Assembly (NCBI GenBank): GCA_025084515.1
Contig: JAJAGP010001496.1
Span: 1 to 64,000, forward strand
Direction of reading: 5' to 3'
DNA length: 64,000 nucleotides
From: Ancistrus triradiatus
Taxonomy: Eukaryota; Chordata; Actinopteri; Siluriformes; Loricariidae
Shown here: positions 34,351 to 44,948 of the stretch, in pieces
Layout: every line of letters begins with the position of its first letter
Position numbering within the stretch: position 1 is the stretch's first letter
The notes under the pieces: generated by a model
Database searches by the model: none
Told to the model about the DNA's origin: nothing
What the model saw: the letters and a program-made list of their open reading frames with translations, nothing else
Position numbers and translations under genes: made by a program

Positions 34351-35151
34351 AAGGCAGTTAGTAGTACTGACGACACCGAATTTACCAGAACTTACGGACA
34401 CTTATCTAAGACAAATGCAAGAGAGGGCAGGAGCGTATGAAAAGAATAGTTGGTTACAGAAAGGAGCAAAAGAGGTAGACGGAATCTGGAGAAATCATGA
34501 AGGGAAGATAGTGGCACCAGGGGCTGTACTAAAGCTGCTTTTAATTGAAGCCCATGGCCCCACCCATGTAGGAAAAAAACCCATGCTGCATCACCTTAGA
34601 GCCAACTGGTGGCATCCAAATCTAGCTGGCATGATTCAGTTGCATATCAGAGAGTGTGTGGTGTGTCAGGACAATAATCCAAAACCAACCTACAGATTAC
34701 CTATCGGAAACTTTCCAGTACCAGACGCACCTTTTAAAGAAATTTGTATTGACTACACCGACATGGGTCCAGACAGAGTGGTGAAGGGCTATCGTTACCT
34801 ACTGGTAAGGATAGACAGATACACAAGATGGGTAGAAGCCATACCTGCCAGGCGTGAGGATGCCAAGACAGTAGTGAAATGGCTTAAGACCGAATTAATT
34901 CCAAGGTATTTTGTACCTACAATAATCAGGTCGGACAATGGGACCCACTTTAACAACAAGCTACTACAAGAAGTGGAAAAACCCCTGGGAATAACCAATA
35001 AATTTGGCTCAGTTTATCATCCAAGTTCGCAGGGTATTGTGGAAAGAGCCAACCAAACAATCAAGACCAAATTGGCCAAAGCCTGCTATAAAAAAAAAAA
35101 AACAAAAAACAAAAAAAAAAAAAAAACCAAAAAAAAAAAAAAACAAAAAAA

Positions 35152-35198
<47 letters not shown>

Positions 35199-35380
35199 AA
35201 GGAGAAAGGAAGAGCCTCCAAAAATGACTGGTTTGAAGCTTGCCCACCTAGTCCCTCATGTCATGAGAAGCTCCCCAGGGGGGGACACGCATTATTCACC
35301 TCACCAACTGCTGACTGGTCGACCCCATGCCAGGTCCACCGCGAGACAGGACGTAGCAAAATTTAGATCTGTGGGATGAA
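34350..35380 (+). pseudogene. ERV-B integrase, interrupted by an A-rich tract
   Basis: Open from the RNase H end through the HHCC zinc domain (HGPTH...CVVC at about 34550-34670) and the catalytic core: Asp in CIDYTD (about 34745), Asp in RSDNGTHF (about 34930) and Glu in QGIVERA (about 35033), the full D,D-35-E triad. At 35090-35196 the frame enters a long A-rich run that yields only lysine. After it the SPGGD/HQLLTG-type C-terminal part resumes in a shifted frame. It is the best preserved ERV-B domain. Confidence 0.85.
35090..35196 (+). repeat. A-rich homopolymer tract in integrase
   Basis: About 105 bases of A broken by rare C residues, within otherwise conserved integrase coding sequence. 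A second C/T homopolymer run lies at 35725-35754. Either a real expansion or an assembly fault. Confidence 0.8.
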
Positions 35381-35699
35381 GAGTTAGATTATTACATGGA
35401 AGCTCTATCCAAGTTTTGGTGAACCAGTATCTCTCCCCGAAACCGGAAGAAGTGAGGAACGAAGTACATCGCTGCCTCAGGTGGAACAGACAGTGGGTTA
35501 CGATATCAAGTCACAAAAGAAAGTGGGATCAGCCGATGGACTGAACCTGGGAGGTGCTGAAGCCACTTCACCAAATTTGGGGGGGGGGGCGGTCAGATTA
35601 AGAGGAAAGAAAGGTACAACTGGTAACATCTGAGCCCTGTGTCCTGCCGAACCTCCGACGAAAGGGAAACCCTCGCAGAGGCCAGACGGATCTTCAGAC

Positions 35700-37545
35700 A
35701 CCCATCCTTGAGGGCGTTTCTAACCCCCCCCCCCTTTTTTTTTTTTTTTTTTTTGCCCTAAATGGGACAGACTGGTTACCAGAAACGGGAAAGTGGTAGC
35801 CAAGCCAGTGAGGTAAGTATAAAGCCAGTTGAGATTTGGCCTTAGTAACGAGAATAGCCCAGTAACAACCTTGAGGTGGTTTAACTACAGAGAACTATGT
35901 CTCCTGCTAGGACTTTTCGAATTGGTGTGACTCAACAAATATAACTGCTCCAGAGTCTAGTCAAAAGATCCGTCCTAAACAAAGAACATAGAATCCCCAA
36001 CCAAATGCTTTGAGATTGAAGTAGACTACATCCTATGTATAAGAGGTTACTTAAAAGAGATTGGTTGGATTGTGTAAGGTATGGGCATTGAGAATGAGAA
36101 TGTCGGAGGAGTTCAGAGAGGAGCTAGAGAAAGGTTAATTACCCGGTTAGGGAAGGAAGTATTTTGAGAAGTTTACCGAAATGTAGAAAATGAAAGACAC
36201 AGAAGGTTGGAAATAGCATAGAAATTTTGGGGAACAGGATGTAGCAAAGAATTGCAATGACAAAGTAAGGCTTTGAAAAAGGATGAAAAGTGTTTTGTTT
36301 GACTATTTATTCAATGGAATTCTGGTGAATGAGAGTATGTCGGAGGGAATGGAGAAGTTTTACTTGTACCGCTTTTTTAAGCAGAAGGGTGTGTGCATAG
36401 TTGTGGGCTCTTACAGGGCATATGTTTTTTTTTTGATGAGTCCCGACAATGAGATTTGGTTAGCGAGACGTAGTAGAGGAGCAGAGGGGACAATCCACAA
36501 GTCATCCCGATGTGTTTGACAGTTTGCCTAAGTTATTATATAGATGACGAGTGGAGGAGACCCTTGAAAGTGGGGCCGGACAGACCCACTTCAGTGACAT
36601 AAGTGCTACCTACGCTGCTTATTTAAAGGTAAAAACCGACCAACAAGCGAGGAGAGACGACCAAACGCTGCTGATTCACAACACCGGATTAAGGAAAGAG
36701 ATGGAAGAACGGACAGAGGCAGACTCCGTGGAAACTGGAATCCCACTCCATGGGACAAAAGGGCCACCACTGGACCGGCCGCACGGAACAAATCACAGCA
36801 ACAAAGCCACATGTGGAAGAGGAGTCCATTGAAGCCAAGGACAAGAAGAGGGATTTGGTTAGCTAATGATGACAAAACATAACATATAGGTCTCATACAC
36901 ATCGATCTCTTTGAAACACTAGTTAAGTACAACGACAACATAGGTTTCAGCTACAAACCAAGGGGTTAGTTTCCGGATTGTTTATGGGTGTATGTATGTT
37001 TTGATGTGCTGTTATTTCTATGAGTTATTCTGTGGTTTTTTTGAGTGTTTGTGTCGCAAGTGGGAAAACAGGCCGACTGACGGGAAGAACCATGGTCATA
37101 AGAGTGTGCAGAGAAACAGGAAGCTATGGGCCCCTTCTGAATATCTTGCCGCTTCAAGTGGAGGATGACCTAACGGACCTTCCGGGGTGTGAAACTACAC
37201 ACATGGTTTTTATTTTTGTATTTCTCATGTTTTATGTCCTACATTTAAAATTACTCTTATTTTTGTCTCCCATTTTAGTTTTGTTTTATTTAGTTAATTT
37301 TTGTTTGTTTTGTTAAGGGTTTTTAGGAACTGTGGCGAAAGGTACGGTTCCTTTCAGTTTAACTGGCAGCTTTTGATATTTTCGAAACCTTTTATTGTAT
37401 AAATTCAGCCCAGTGGCCCATGTAAGCTAGAGTGGATTAAATCGGGGGTTGCAGACGGTTGCTCTTTCCTTTTTCCTGGAACCTAGAAACACCTAACCTA
37501 AAATTAAAAAGGTAATGGGAAAGCATTAAGATGCTTTCAATGGGG
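35700..37545 (+). other. ERV-B 3' region, env expected but not recognised
   Basis: Frames are short. One stretch at 37020-37316 ends in a strongly hydrophobic 40-residue tail that could be an env membrane anchor, but no disulfide or fusion motif was found. A GGGGGATTG purine run at 37541-37550 may be the polypurine tract. Confidence 0.35.
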
Positions 37546-37548
37546 GAT

Positions 37549-37970
37549 TGGTTTAGGGTTTTTGGAACTTATAACGCAGATTCAACGCAAAATTCAATAG
37601 GAAGTTTTAACCAATGTAGTTCCTTTGTTTAAAATGGCCGCCCTGCTTCAACTGAGTAGGACCTTGAATTCCCGCCTAGGTGGGGCGGGCCTTGCCTTTT
37701 CTACACATTTCATTGGCTTCCACCCGTAAATTGTGGAGGGCCTATCTGGTAAACCAAACGTTCGCGCACCACGAGCTCTCTCTCTTTTCCTGGATCTGTC
37801 CGCGGAGTGGTTCACAGGGATTGCAGGAGAAAGAAGGGCATCCGTACGGTTTGACTCTAAGATTTATTCACAGACCACTTTGTGTTTTAAATAAATTGTT
37901 TGTATCAAGAGCCGCCTAGATTTTCCGACTGTTCATTCAGGACCTTGCGAACCAAAGATTCGTAGTAACA
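37549..37970 (+). repeat. ERV-B 3' LTR
   Basis: Pairs with 27237-27660. The second half (CACAGGGATTGCAGG... through ...CCTAGATTTTCCGACTG) is identical for about 120 bp. The first half has many one-base indels. Confidence 0.9.
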
Positions 37971-38299
37971 ACACCTATACTATAGATGAAGGAAAGATAA
38001 TTGGAATTTATGTGTTTAGGCATATTTACAATCATATTATACTATTTTTACTATATTCATATTGGTGTAAATTCACTTGTCTTTTTGTCAGTGTGATATG
38101 GCTTATCAATTTTAAACCTATTCACCATTGGAGGCAACTGTCACTGCACTGACATTTTCACAATTTCACAATGCATGTCCTTGCACAAAAAAGGAGAATT
38201 CTTACGTTTTCTGTCAGTACTGAGGCTTGGAGGATTGTTTATAGTGATGTCATTTGGAATGTAATAATATGTGGTTACATCAAAATATGTAACCACTCC

Positions 38300-38895
38300 T
38301 CCAACATTAACAAAATACCCAATATGCAAAAAAATTCACAATCTGTACAAACACCAACAACATCCATAAACAACACCACAAAAAGCAAAAATCCTCATAC
38401 AACCCAGCATTCATAATGACAACAATCACAACCACTCCTAACATCCACAAACACTACCGGTATTCAAAAAACATCAACATCCACAATGACCTACAATCTC
38501 CACAATGACCTACAATCTCCACAATAACAGCCCAAACACCCAGCATCCACACACATCAGAACATGAACAAACACTCCCAGCATTCACAGATGTACTTCAG
38601 TATATACTAACATCCATAAACGCTTCAAACATCTAGAAACAATACCAACATCCACAACCGGGCCCCCAACTAAAAATGCCTCCAATAACCACAAACACTA
38701 CCAACATTAAAAATACCCCTCAACATCTGACAACATACAAAAACTATAACCACAAACACCCAGCCACAACTACAAACACTACCAACATCAACAAACGTCC
38801 CCAAATATCTACAAACATTCTCCAGCAACTACAAACACAACCAGCATCAACAAACACTGTCCAAAATCTACAAACATCCCCAAATATAATATAAA
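38300..38895. repeat. A/C-rich cryptic repeat
   Basis: Almost G-free on the plus strand, built of variants of CAACATCCACAAACA and CTACAAACACTACCAACAT. A perfect local duplication (ACAATGACCTACAATCTCC) occurs at about 38485-38522. Not coding. Confidence 0.75.
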
Positions 38896-38917
38896 TTTAT
38901 ATATATAGAAATTTTAC

Positions 38918-39345
38918 TGGGTTCGGGAGGCTTGAAAGCTATAGCAGGGAGATAAATGACGCAAAACCACGACAGTGCAGAATAACAGTTTATTCACTAC
39001 AACTTGTCGTCACAACACTACTGGATATAATTAATAGCACAAATCTTACAGGCAGGTGGACCGGAGACCCCGTTGGTCCTGGTAAGGGTTCAAATCCAGC
39101 AGAAGGTGCCGGGCAATGCGAGCTACCCCACGGCAGAGCTCTCACCGAAGCAAGGGGCTTCTCCAAACTTATACTCTCGAAGAACAATGTGTGTGTGTGC
39201 ATGGCAAGAGATGGTTGGCCAGACCAATTCCCTTAGGCACCCACCCCCTACTCTATTTTGCTCCGTTGCCGCATCAACCACCATACCATTGCAAAAACGT
39301 CTTGTGTAACTGAAACTGGGCAAGACGCCCAGTTTATGCGTAACA
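38918..39345 (-). repeat. ERV-C 3' LTR, partial
   Basis: Matches 41910-42345. It has AATAAA in the minus orientation (about 38985) and the stem AAACTGGGCAAGACGCCCAGTTT at 39312-39334. After about 39345 it diverges from the 5' LTR. Confidence 0.8.
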
Positions 39346-39404
39346 CAGATTCCACGACACATGGTAACATTACACCAGACAGTGTTCAGTCTTGTCTGAA
39401 TCCG

Positions 39405-40068
39405 TCATCTGTTCTTGGTAATATTCCAGAATCGCCTGTATTCTGCAGCATTACCTCTATACAACATATCTTGTATTCTTTGCATTTGATGTCCAGCATT
39501 TAACATCTGCAGGGTACACTCGGTCCAATTCATCCACTGGGTTAGATTGATCCAGATGGGTTGAATATAATTGGTTAAGTCCAAACTCAATTGAGAGGAC
39601 ACTTTGTCACACACTACTTGGTAATGTTGTTGTTCTACCCCATCTGGCATCCATACTGCCAGTTTAGATAAGGCTCTATGAGTATCGTGCCCAACAGACA
39701 ATAATTTTTTGGCTGTAAGTTGATTGTCATTGGTGTTCATGACACCTAATCCAGTCCCAGTTGCTTCCCCCTAATAACGTATCATGTCATGCCCGTTTAC
39801 CACGACATTTGGGCAAAAAAAGGAACACTGGAGGGAATAATACAGTAAAAGTCACTGTTGTGGTTACCATTGAGTGTCCCACGAGTGTGCATGTAGACAT
39901 GAGTGGTACTATTGTGTCTCCTGTGACTTGCAGCTTTGATGGTACCACTTTCAACCTGTATATCCATGTGATCCGATTACTGATAGCAGTAGCATTCATC
40001 CACCACCATGTCTGATTTAACACCCCTATCCAGTTTGTATGATTATGAAAATTTGTTAGCAGGGACAT
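39405..40068 (-). pseudogene. ERV-C env-like remnant
   Basis: Two overlapping-region frames (40068-39787 and 39740-39405) sit where env is expected, before the 3' LTR. They are rich in Asn-X-Thr sequons (NHTN, NQTW, NATA, NLTQ, NWTE, NITK) and tryptophan, as in a retroviral surface glycoprotein. No fusion peptide or membrane anchor was recognised. Incomplete and frameshifted. Confidence 0.5.
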
Positions 40069-40189
40069 TCTCCCACTTGTCTTGTTCTGGATACATTACA
40101 GCTACCGTCTTATCTTTGCCCATGGCTATCACGTCAGCAGGCTTTGGAGGCCTGTCTGGTTGTGTAACCCAGACTTTTGCCCCATTAAT

Positions 40190-40560
40190 GTCAATGGAAC
40201 CAAGTCCACCTTCCCCTCGTTTGGCAATTGTAGTGGGTTTCTCAATCTCTTGCACTTTCTGCATACTACAGGGTTTGATCAGTAATCGCGCAATTTCATC
40301 TGACTTCTCCAACACCAACGTCGTCTGGGAGTGTTCAACGTGTTCTGTAGAACAACCCCAATCCCCTGGTGATCTACATCGATGACTCCAGACATAATAA
40401 TTACTTCCCTTAAGGCCAACCCTGATCGAGGAGGACATGGCCATATGTGCCTGGAGGGCATTGGAGTTCCAACCCTGTATCAGCTTTTACTACCATCTGT
40501 GGAGGTCAAATCAAAGTAGTTAAACATTTCAACTCTAATCCAGCAGGCCAGGTGTATCTT
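40190..40560 (-). pseudogene. ERV-C dUTPase, frameshifted
   Basis: In order on the minus strand the five dUTPase motifs are readable: I, PAGLELKC (about 40548-40525); II, PRSGLAL (about 40434-40412), preceded by PPGTYGHV; III, GVIDVDHQGIGVVLQN (40388-40342); IV, EKSDEIARLLI (about 40312-40280, with the usual Gly and Arg changed); V, KRGEGGLGSI (about 40226-40197). They fall in two or three frames with a stop between I and II. The enzyme hydrolyses dUTP and is carried by several retrovirus groups. This copy cannot be made as one protein. Confidence 0.75.
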
Positions 40561-40799
40561 ATACAGGTAATTCAGCATTGTGGAATATTTTCCACATCCT
40601 GATAGGCGCGTTTTCACATTCAGATACATTTATGGGATTAACCATCCGGTTTAAGACCCTCTGCCTTTGTGCCACCGGTCAATTGTGAAGAGACTGCACT
40701 GCCTCAGACAGGACATGCTGCTGCTTGCGGGTAATACGCAATGTGAAATACCCATTTGTCATGTTTGTCTGTTGCCCAATCTAAAATTGACTTTCCATC

Positions 40800-41249
40800 C
40801 ATCAGGTGTAAAGTCATTCCTTTAAGGATGCCTATAATCCACTCTCAAATAGGAGTGATCAACACGGAATATTCCCTAATGGGCAGTAGCCCTATTTTGA
40901 GGCGTACTTTAGTTCCAGTTACAGTGACCATTGGTCCGCAAAATTTTGAAGGGTTCCCATGTATAAGGGTGGCCTCTGTCCCTGTGTCTACTAAAGCCCC
41001 TACCATATGTACATTTTTAGTACTCCAGTGTATTCCTACTGGTATATGTGGTCTAATATCATCCACTGACCATAATCCCCCCCCCCCCTCCTTTGTTTGT
41101 GGAGGCTCATCTTTGCCTGGATCTTCTGATTCGGATTCTTTAGGAGGAGCAGAAGGCATGGCGCCCCCCTGTTTACAAGTACATTCCTTACTGCGTGCTG
41201 CCAAGAAGGTCAGGAAGGACCTAATTTGTATTCCCTTTTTCCTACACAT
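40800..41249 (-). pseudogene. ERV-C gag end and aspartyl protease
   Basis: A 134-codon stretch (41249-40845) starts in a Cys/Lys-rich and then acidic, proline-rich linker typical of a gag C-terminus. It passes into protease with VGALVDTGTEATLIHGN (active-site DTG), then a KIGLLPIREY segment. The flap-to-C-terminus part (IIGILKGMTLHL) continues beyond a stop to about 40790. ERV-B's protease is clearly different. Confidence 0.75.
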
Positions 41250-41905
41250 CTCCAGGAGCTCGGCTGTGGGCTTCCCATCTTCCGCTCAGTCCTACGCTTT
41301 ACTGGTTTGACTTTGGAGAGGCAGGTCTGGCTTTGACCCAGCATCAGGCCCTATCTCATCAGGGTCATTGCAAATATAATCACTCTCTCCCTCATCCTCT
41401 GAGTTCCAAATATTCCCATCCCAGCGTTTGGGATCCCAAACCGTCCCAGAGCTTGCAACGAACGCGCAAATCTTTTTTCGGGAGGGCGTTTAGTGCTTTT
41501 TGGCGTTGATTTTTGCCACGTGGAAAGCAGCGTTCTCCGCTACTGCCATAGCAGAGTCAGCTCTTTTTCTTAAAGTTTCCAGTTGAGTGAAGGCCAGGGA
41601 TGCACGACCTAATGCCTCTGTCAGTTCTTTCATTTAGTCAAATGCCTCTTTTTCCTGTCTTTCCACCAAATCAGTTTGCTTACACCATGCACTTTATCAA
41701 CATCCAACACCGCCTGTGCAGAGCCCCTGCCCTTACGGAGCTCAGCGGCACTATCCTTATATATCGTATCATCCCAGCCAGACAGGACCTCCTCCGTCCC
41801 CCCATCTCTGGGTTTTCTGCGAAAAATATTTCCCAGCCAGCAACAACACCTCCTTTCATAAATTAAAATGTCCCATCCTCTCTCTGAACTTGTTTTAAGA
41901 AATTT
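41250..41905 (-). pseudogene. ERV-C gag remnant
   Basis: Between 5' LTR and protease. The frame 41956-41630 has basic and coiled-coil-like content, and a later frame has an acidic NDPDEIGPDAG stretch. No capsid homology motif is recognised; most of gag is missing. Confidence 0.4.
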
Positions 41906-41909
41906 TAAC

Positions 41910-42449
41910 TGGGTTCGGGAGACTTGAAAGCTATAGCAGGGAAATAAATGACGCAAACCATGACAGTGCAGAATAACAGTTTATTCACTACAACATGTCG
42001 TCACAACACTACTGGATATAATCAATAGCACAAACCTTACAGGCAGGCGGACTGGAGACCCCGTTGGTCCTGGTAAGGGTTCGAATCTAGCAGAAGGTGC
42101 CGGAGCGGTACATGCTACCCCACGGCAGAGCTCTCACCGAAGCAAGGGGCTTCTCCAAACTAATACTTTTGAAGAACAATTGTCTTCGAAACTGTGTGTG
42201 TGTGTGCGTGGCAAGAGATGGTTGGCCAAACCAATCCCCCAGTGCACCCACCCCCTACTCTATTTTGCTCGACTGCCGTATCAACCACCATACCATTGCA
42301 AAAACATCTTGTGTAATTGAAACTGGGCAAGACGCCCAGTTTCTGCAAAACATATTACACCACCGTTCTGGAAAACCAGTTGTGTGAGTCAGTTCTGTGT
42401 GACTCAAACATCCTGATTTCTGTAGAATACGACCCACTACAAACGAATT
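41910..42449 (-). repeat. ERV-C 5' LTR
   Basis: Direct repeat of 38918-39345 with the full U3. Its outer end CGACCCACTACAAACGAATT is shared with the LTR scrap at 20734-20875, which supports the boundary near 42449. Confidence 0.8.
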
Positions 42450-42599
42450 TTACTGCTGTCAGAATGCAAGAGATTTATTACTGAAGAGACTAAAGTATAT
42501 AAGTTATAAGTCTATAGAAATGTAGACGAAGTGGTCTGATTTTTCTGAATAGGTGAACAGCAATAGCAAAAATATACACATATATGTGTATGTGTATAT

Positions 42600-42649
42600 A
42601 TGTACATTTACATTTACAGCATTTAGCAGACTTACAATTGGTACAATCT
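42600..42649 (-). mobile_element. SINE 3' end fragment
   Basis: TACATTTACATTTACAGCATTTAGCAGACTTACAATTGGTACAATC is the reversed tail of the tRNA-derived SINE family, truncated at its junction with repeat D1. Confidence 0.7.
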
Positions 42650-43160
42650 AGAGCCGTCTGCAACCCTCAATCCATGTGACGCACTGGCCAGCTGCCTTCG
42701 TCTGCGATTCCCTTCTTTTTCCTCCTCAATTCTCACAGTATGTTGGAGTTGGATAGATGGGTAAGAAACAGACAAGAATTAAATATCACAACAAGTAATA
42801 TAGTTTATACCCATTATCCACCAACACTTACGTATCTCTCTACTTCTCTTCAAAATAATAAACGTCCTTCTTTAGGGGCTTATAAAAAATTATCCAATTT
42901 AAACTGTCCTCTTTAAAAGGGACTCATATGCTATCAAATCAAATCCCCTTCAAAGGCTCATAAAGTTGTAGTCATTAACTTTATTTCAAAAAGTCCTCTT
43001 TCCGAGGCTCATATGTTTATCAAACTTAAAAAATGTCCTCCCGAAAGAGGCTCATAGGCTTTAACAGTAAAAGACAAAAATCTTTCCTTATTAACTACTA
43101 AATCTCTAGTTCTTAACCATAACCTATATATGCTTATTCAATATAAAATCTATCACATAT
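42650..43160. repeat. Segmental repeat D1, copy 2
   Basis: Direct copy of 2388-2897, including the four mini-hairpin units (about 42860-43060). At 43160 it switches abruptly to palindrome-arm sequence (AATGAACCAACAGCGTGA, as at about 12950). Confidence 0.8.
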
Positions 43161-43254
43161 TAATGAACCAACAGCGTGAGTTTAGAGTGAGATGTCTCAT
43201 TATATGATTCACTAACACTGATTTCCACAACCATTAATGAAAAATATAAAAACA

Positions 43255-43910
43255 TTTGTGGAAATTCCTCAAAAAAAGGTCTCGTAGAGAAGTGCACTAA
43301 AGGGAAGGAATTCATTATTTTTGTATTATTTTAGTGTATTGTTCGACTTGAAAAACAGAATAAGTTTGAAACTGTTTACAGTATTTGTTGTATTGTGGTT
43401 TGTCAGCTCTCTACCTCAGGAGATTTTGTTTTAAGTTGTGTTGAGTGATATTTTTTACACTCAACACAGAAATTGCACTGAAAGGAAGAAAATTCCTTAT
43501 TTTTTTATTGTTTTTCCTAAGAACAATTCTATTTGAAAAAAGAAAACAAGAAAACAAAGAAAGAAAAAACTAGAAAAGATGTCTAGTGAGGGGAGAATTT
43601 TTATTTTATATTTGTATTGTAGTTTCTACTTTTCTACCTCAAAAAATTAATTTTCCTAATGTTGAGGCAAACTTTGTTTTGTTACTGTTCCATTGTTTCT
43701 AAACAAAAATGTTGATTGTGATAATAAAGTATTTTGTTGTCACGGTCAATGTTTGGCGAAATTCTATCATAGGTCTTTTGGATCCTTTGGATCTATGAAG
43801 CTTAAATATTAAAAAGTATCGATATCGGCATCAATATCGGCGATACCGGCCCTGCATTTACTTGGTATTGGATCGATGCACGTAATAGTTAAGAAAAGAA
43901 GAGAAATAGA
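43255..43910. mobile_element. hAT-like non-autonomous element, copy 2 (inverted)
   Basis: Reverse complement of 3290-3910, with the CGATATCGGCATCAATATCGGCGATACCGG end at 43820-43850. Confidence 0.5.
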
Positions 43911-43922
43911 AATAAAGGAAAG

Positions 43923-44032
43923 ATGAGAAAATACGAGCTAAAGAGGAAGGAAGCTGCAGATTTGATGAAAGCCCTCAGCGAGGCGGTGTTAAACGGGCCT
44001 ACAATCCTGGACAATCACTGGGTGAAGTTCAG
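43923..44032 (+). other. Unrecognised exon-like open frame
   Basis: 110 bp opening with ATG and ending AG|GTCAGT, a good donor, coding a charged helical-looking peptide (starts MRKYELKRKEAADLMKALSE). This stretch is present only in this copy of the duplicated block; the 3.25-3.3 kb copy lacks it. No family recognised, and no acceptor or partner exon found. Confidence 0.25.
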
Positions 44033-44064
44033 GTCAGTTATATGAAGCTGAAGCTGCAGAATAA

Positions 44065-44405
44065 AGGTTTAATTGTTAAAGTTCCCACTCGGACACGGTT
44101 GATGAACCATGCTTTCATTGAATCTGTACATCTTAGGGTAGCATACATTTAGAAAATAAAGAGAGAGAAAAATGGAGCGGCAGAGAAAAGCATGCTATAG
44201 GTAATGTCTGAATGAGTCGACTTTGAGAATTTGAAGTTGGATGTTGTTGGTGTTTTTGGAATGATGTTGAATTTCCTGTGTATTTAGTGAATTTGGAGGA
44301 TTGTGGGTGTGTGCATGTGCTGGCTTCTGTATGTGTGTGTGTGTGTGTCTGTGTGGGAGTGTGGGAGGAGTTCTCTTTTTCTGTGTGTGTGAAAGGCTGC
44401 AGCAT
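44065..44405. repeat. CA-rich segment, inverted copy
   Basis: Reverse complement of 2898-3260, including a (GT)n run near 44331-44360. It stops right where galectin copy C begins. Confidence 0.75.
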
Positions 44406-44409
44406 TGGG

Positions 44410-44948
44410 TTAAGGTAGAGATAGTAATAAAGGTTTGTTTTTTGTTTGTTTGTTTTACAATACTTTGTTACACTGATTACTTTTTTCTCTGTTAGATAAG
44501 GATTACATTCACCAGTGCAGAGTTTGTGATCACTCTACCAGACGGCTCGGAGTTCCGCTTCCCTAACTGCCCCGGTGCTGAAAAGTACAAGTACATACAC
44601 TTCAGTGGTGATGTCCGAATCCATGGCATTGAGATCAAGTAAACATACCATCGCTACAAAATAGTCCTGCCTAAACAGGACTCTTAGACAGTCAATCTAT
44701 CCTATGCAATTAGCTTCAAGTTTGCTTCCAGTGCTACTTTGCTTCAGTTTGTGAAGTCTATGCATTGCTGTGGTACTATGCAACCGAACCGCTTAGGCTA
44801 ATAGCACTCAAATATAACAGATATACATCTGGAGGGACGCTGATCCAAGAGAGAAAAAATATTTCCAAGTTACGTTCATGTTTACAGTTTTTTTGGACAG
44901 CTTCAACATCATTCCCCATTCTTTGTTTTGTAGCTGTAACCAAATAAA
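44410..44948 (+). pseudogene. Galectin copy C, last exon only
   Basis: Homology to the intact galectin begins at the exon 3/intron 3 junction (AAG|GTAGAGATAGTAATAAAG at about 44412), runs through intron 3 (acceptor CTCTGTTAG) and into exon 4 at 44496-44642. That exon is fully open: 48 residues plus TAA, with EFVITLPDGSEFRFPN and HFSGDVRIHGIEIK typical of a galectin C-terminus. It has the same length as the intact exon 4 but only about 52 percent amino acid identity. The 3'UTR and AATAAA (44943-44948) are conserved. Upstream exons are replaced by the inverted CA-rich and hAT blocks, so as it stands it is a gene fragment, unless it is spliced from elsewhere. Confidence 0.75.

Larger units (their letters stand above)
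27237..37970 (+). mobile_element. ERV-B provirus, LTR to LTR
   Basis: Two LTRs (27237-27660 and 37549-37970) start TGTTAGGG or a variant and end in AACA, and are flanked by ACAC (27233-27236 and 37971-37974), a 4-bp target duplication. A tRNA-iMet primer site follows the 5' LTR. The order is leader with repeats, degraded gag, protease (about 31.45 kb), reverse transcriptase pieces (32.7 kb), RNase H, integrase, and an unrecognised 3' region where env would lie. RNase H and integrase are the best preserved parts; elsewhere frames break every 50-100 codons. It inserted into the 3' end of a LINE. Confidence 0.9.
38918..42449 (-). mobile_element. ERV-C provirus, pol-deleted, minus strand
   Basis: Flanked by direct LTRs, 41910-42449 (5') and 38918-39345 (3', lacking about 100 bp of U3). 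The internal part is only about 2.5 kb. Reading on the minus strand: gag end, protease, dUTPase, env-like. I find no reverse transcriptase, RNase H or integrase. Frames are broken throughout. The primer site was not identified. Confidence 0.8.

Noticed and set aside
35009..35221. Poly-phenylalanine minus-strand frame
   Set aside because: Antisense of the A-rich tract in integrase.
40756..41310. 184-codon plus-strand frame
   Set aside because: Antisense of the ERV-C protease region.
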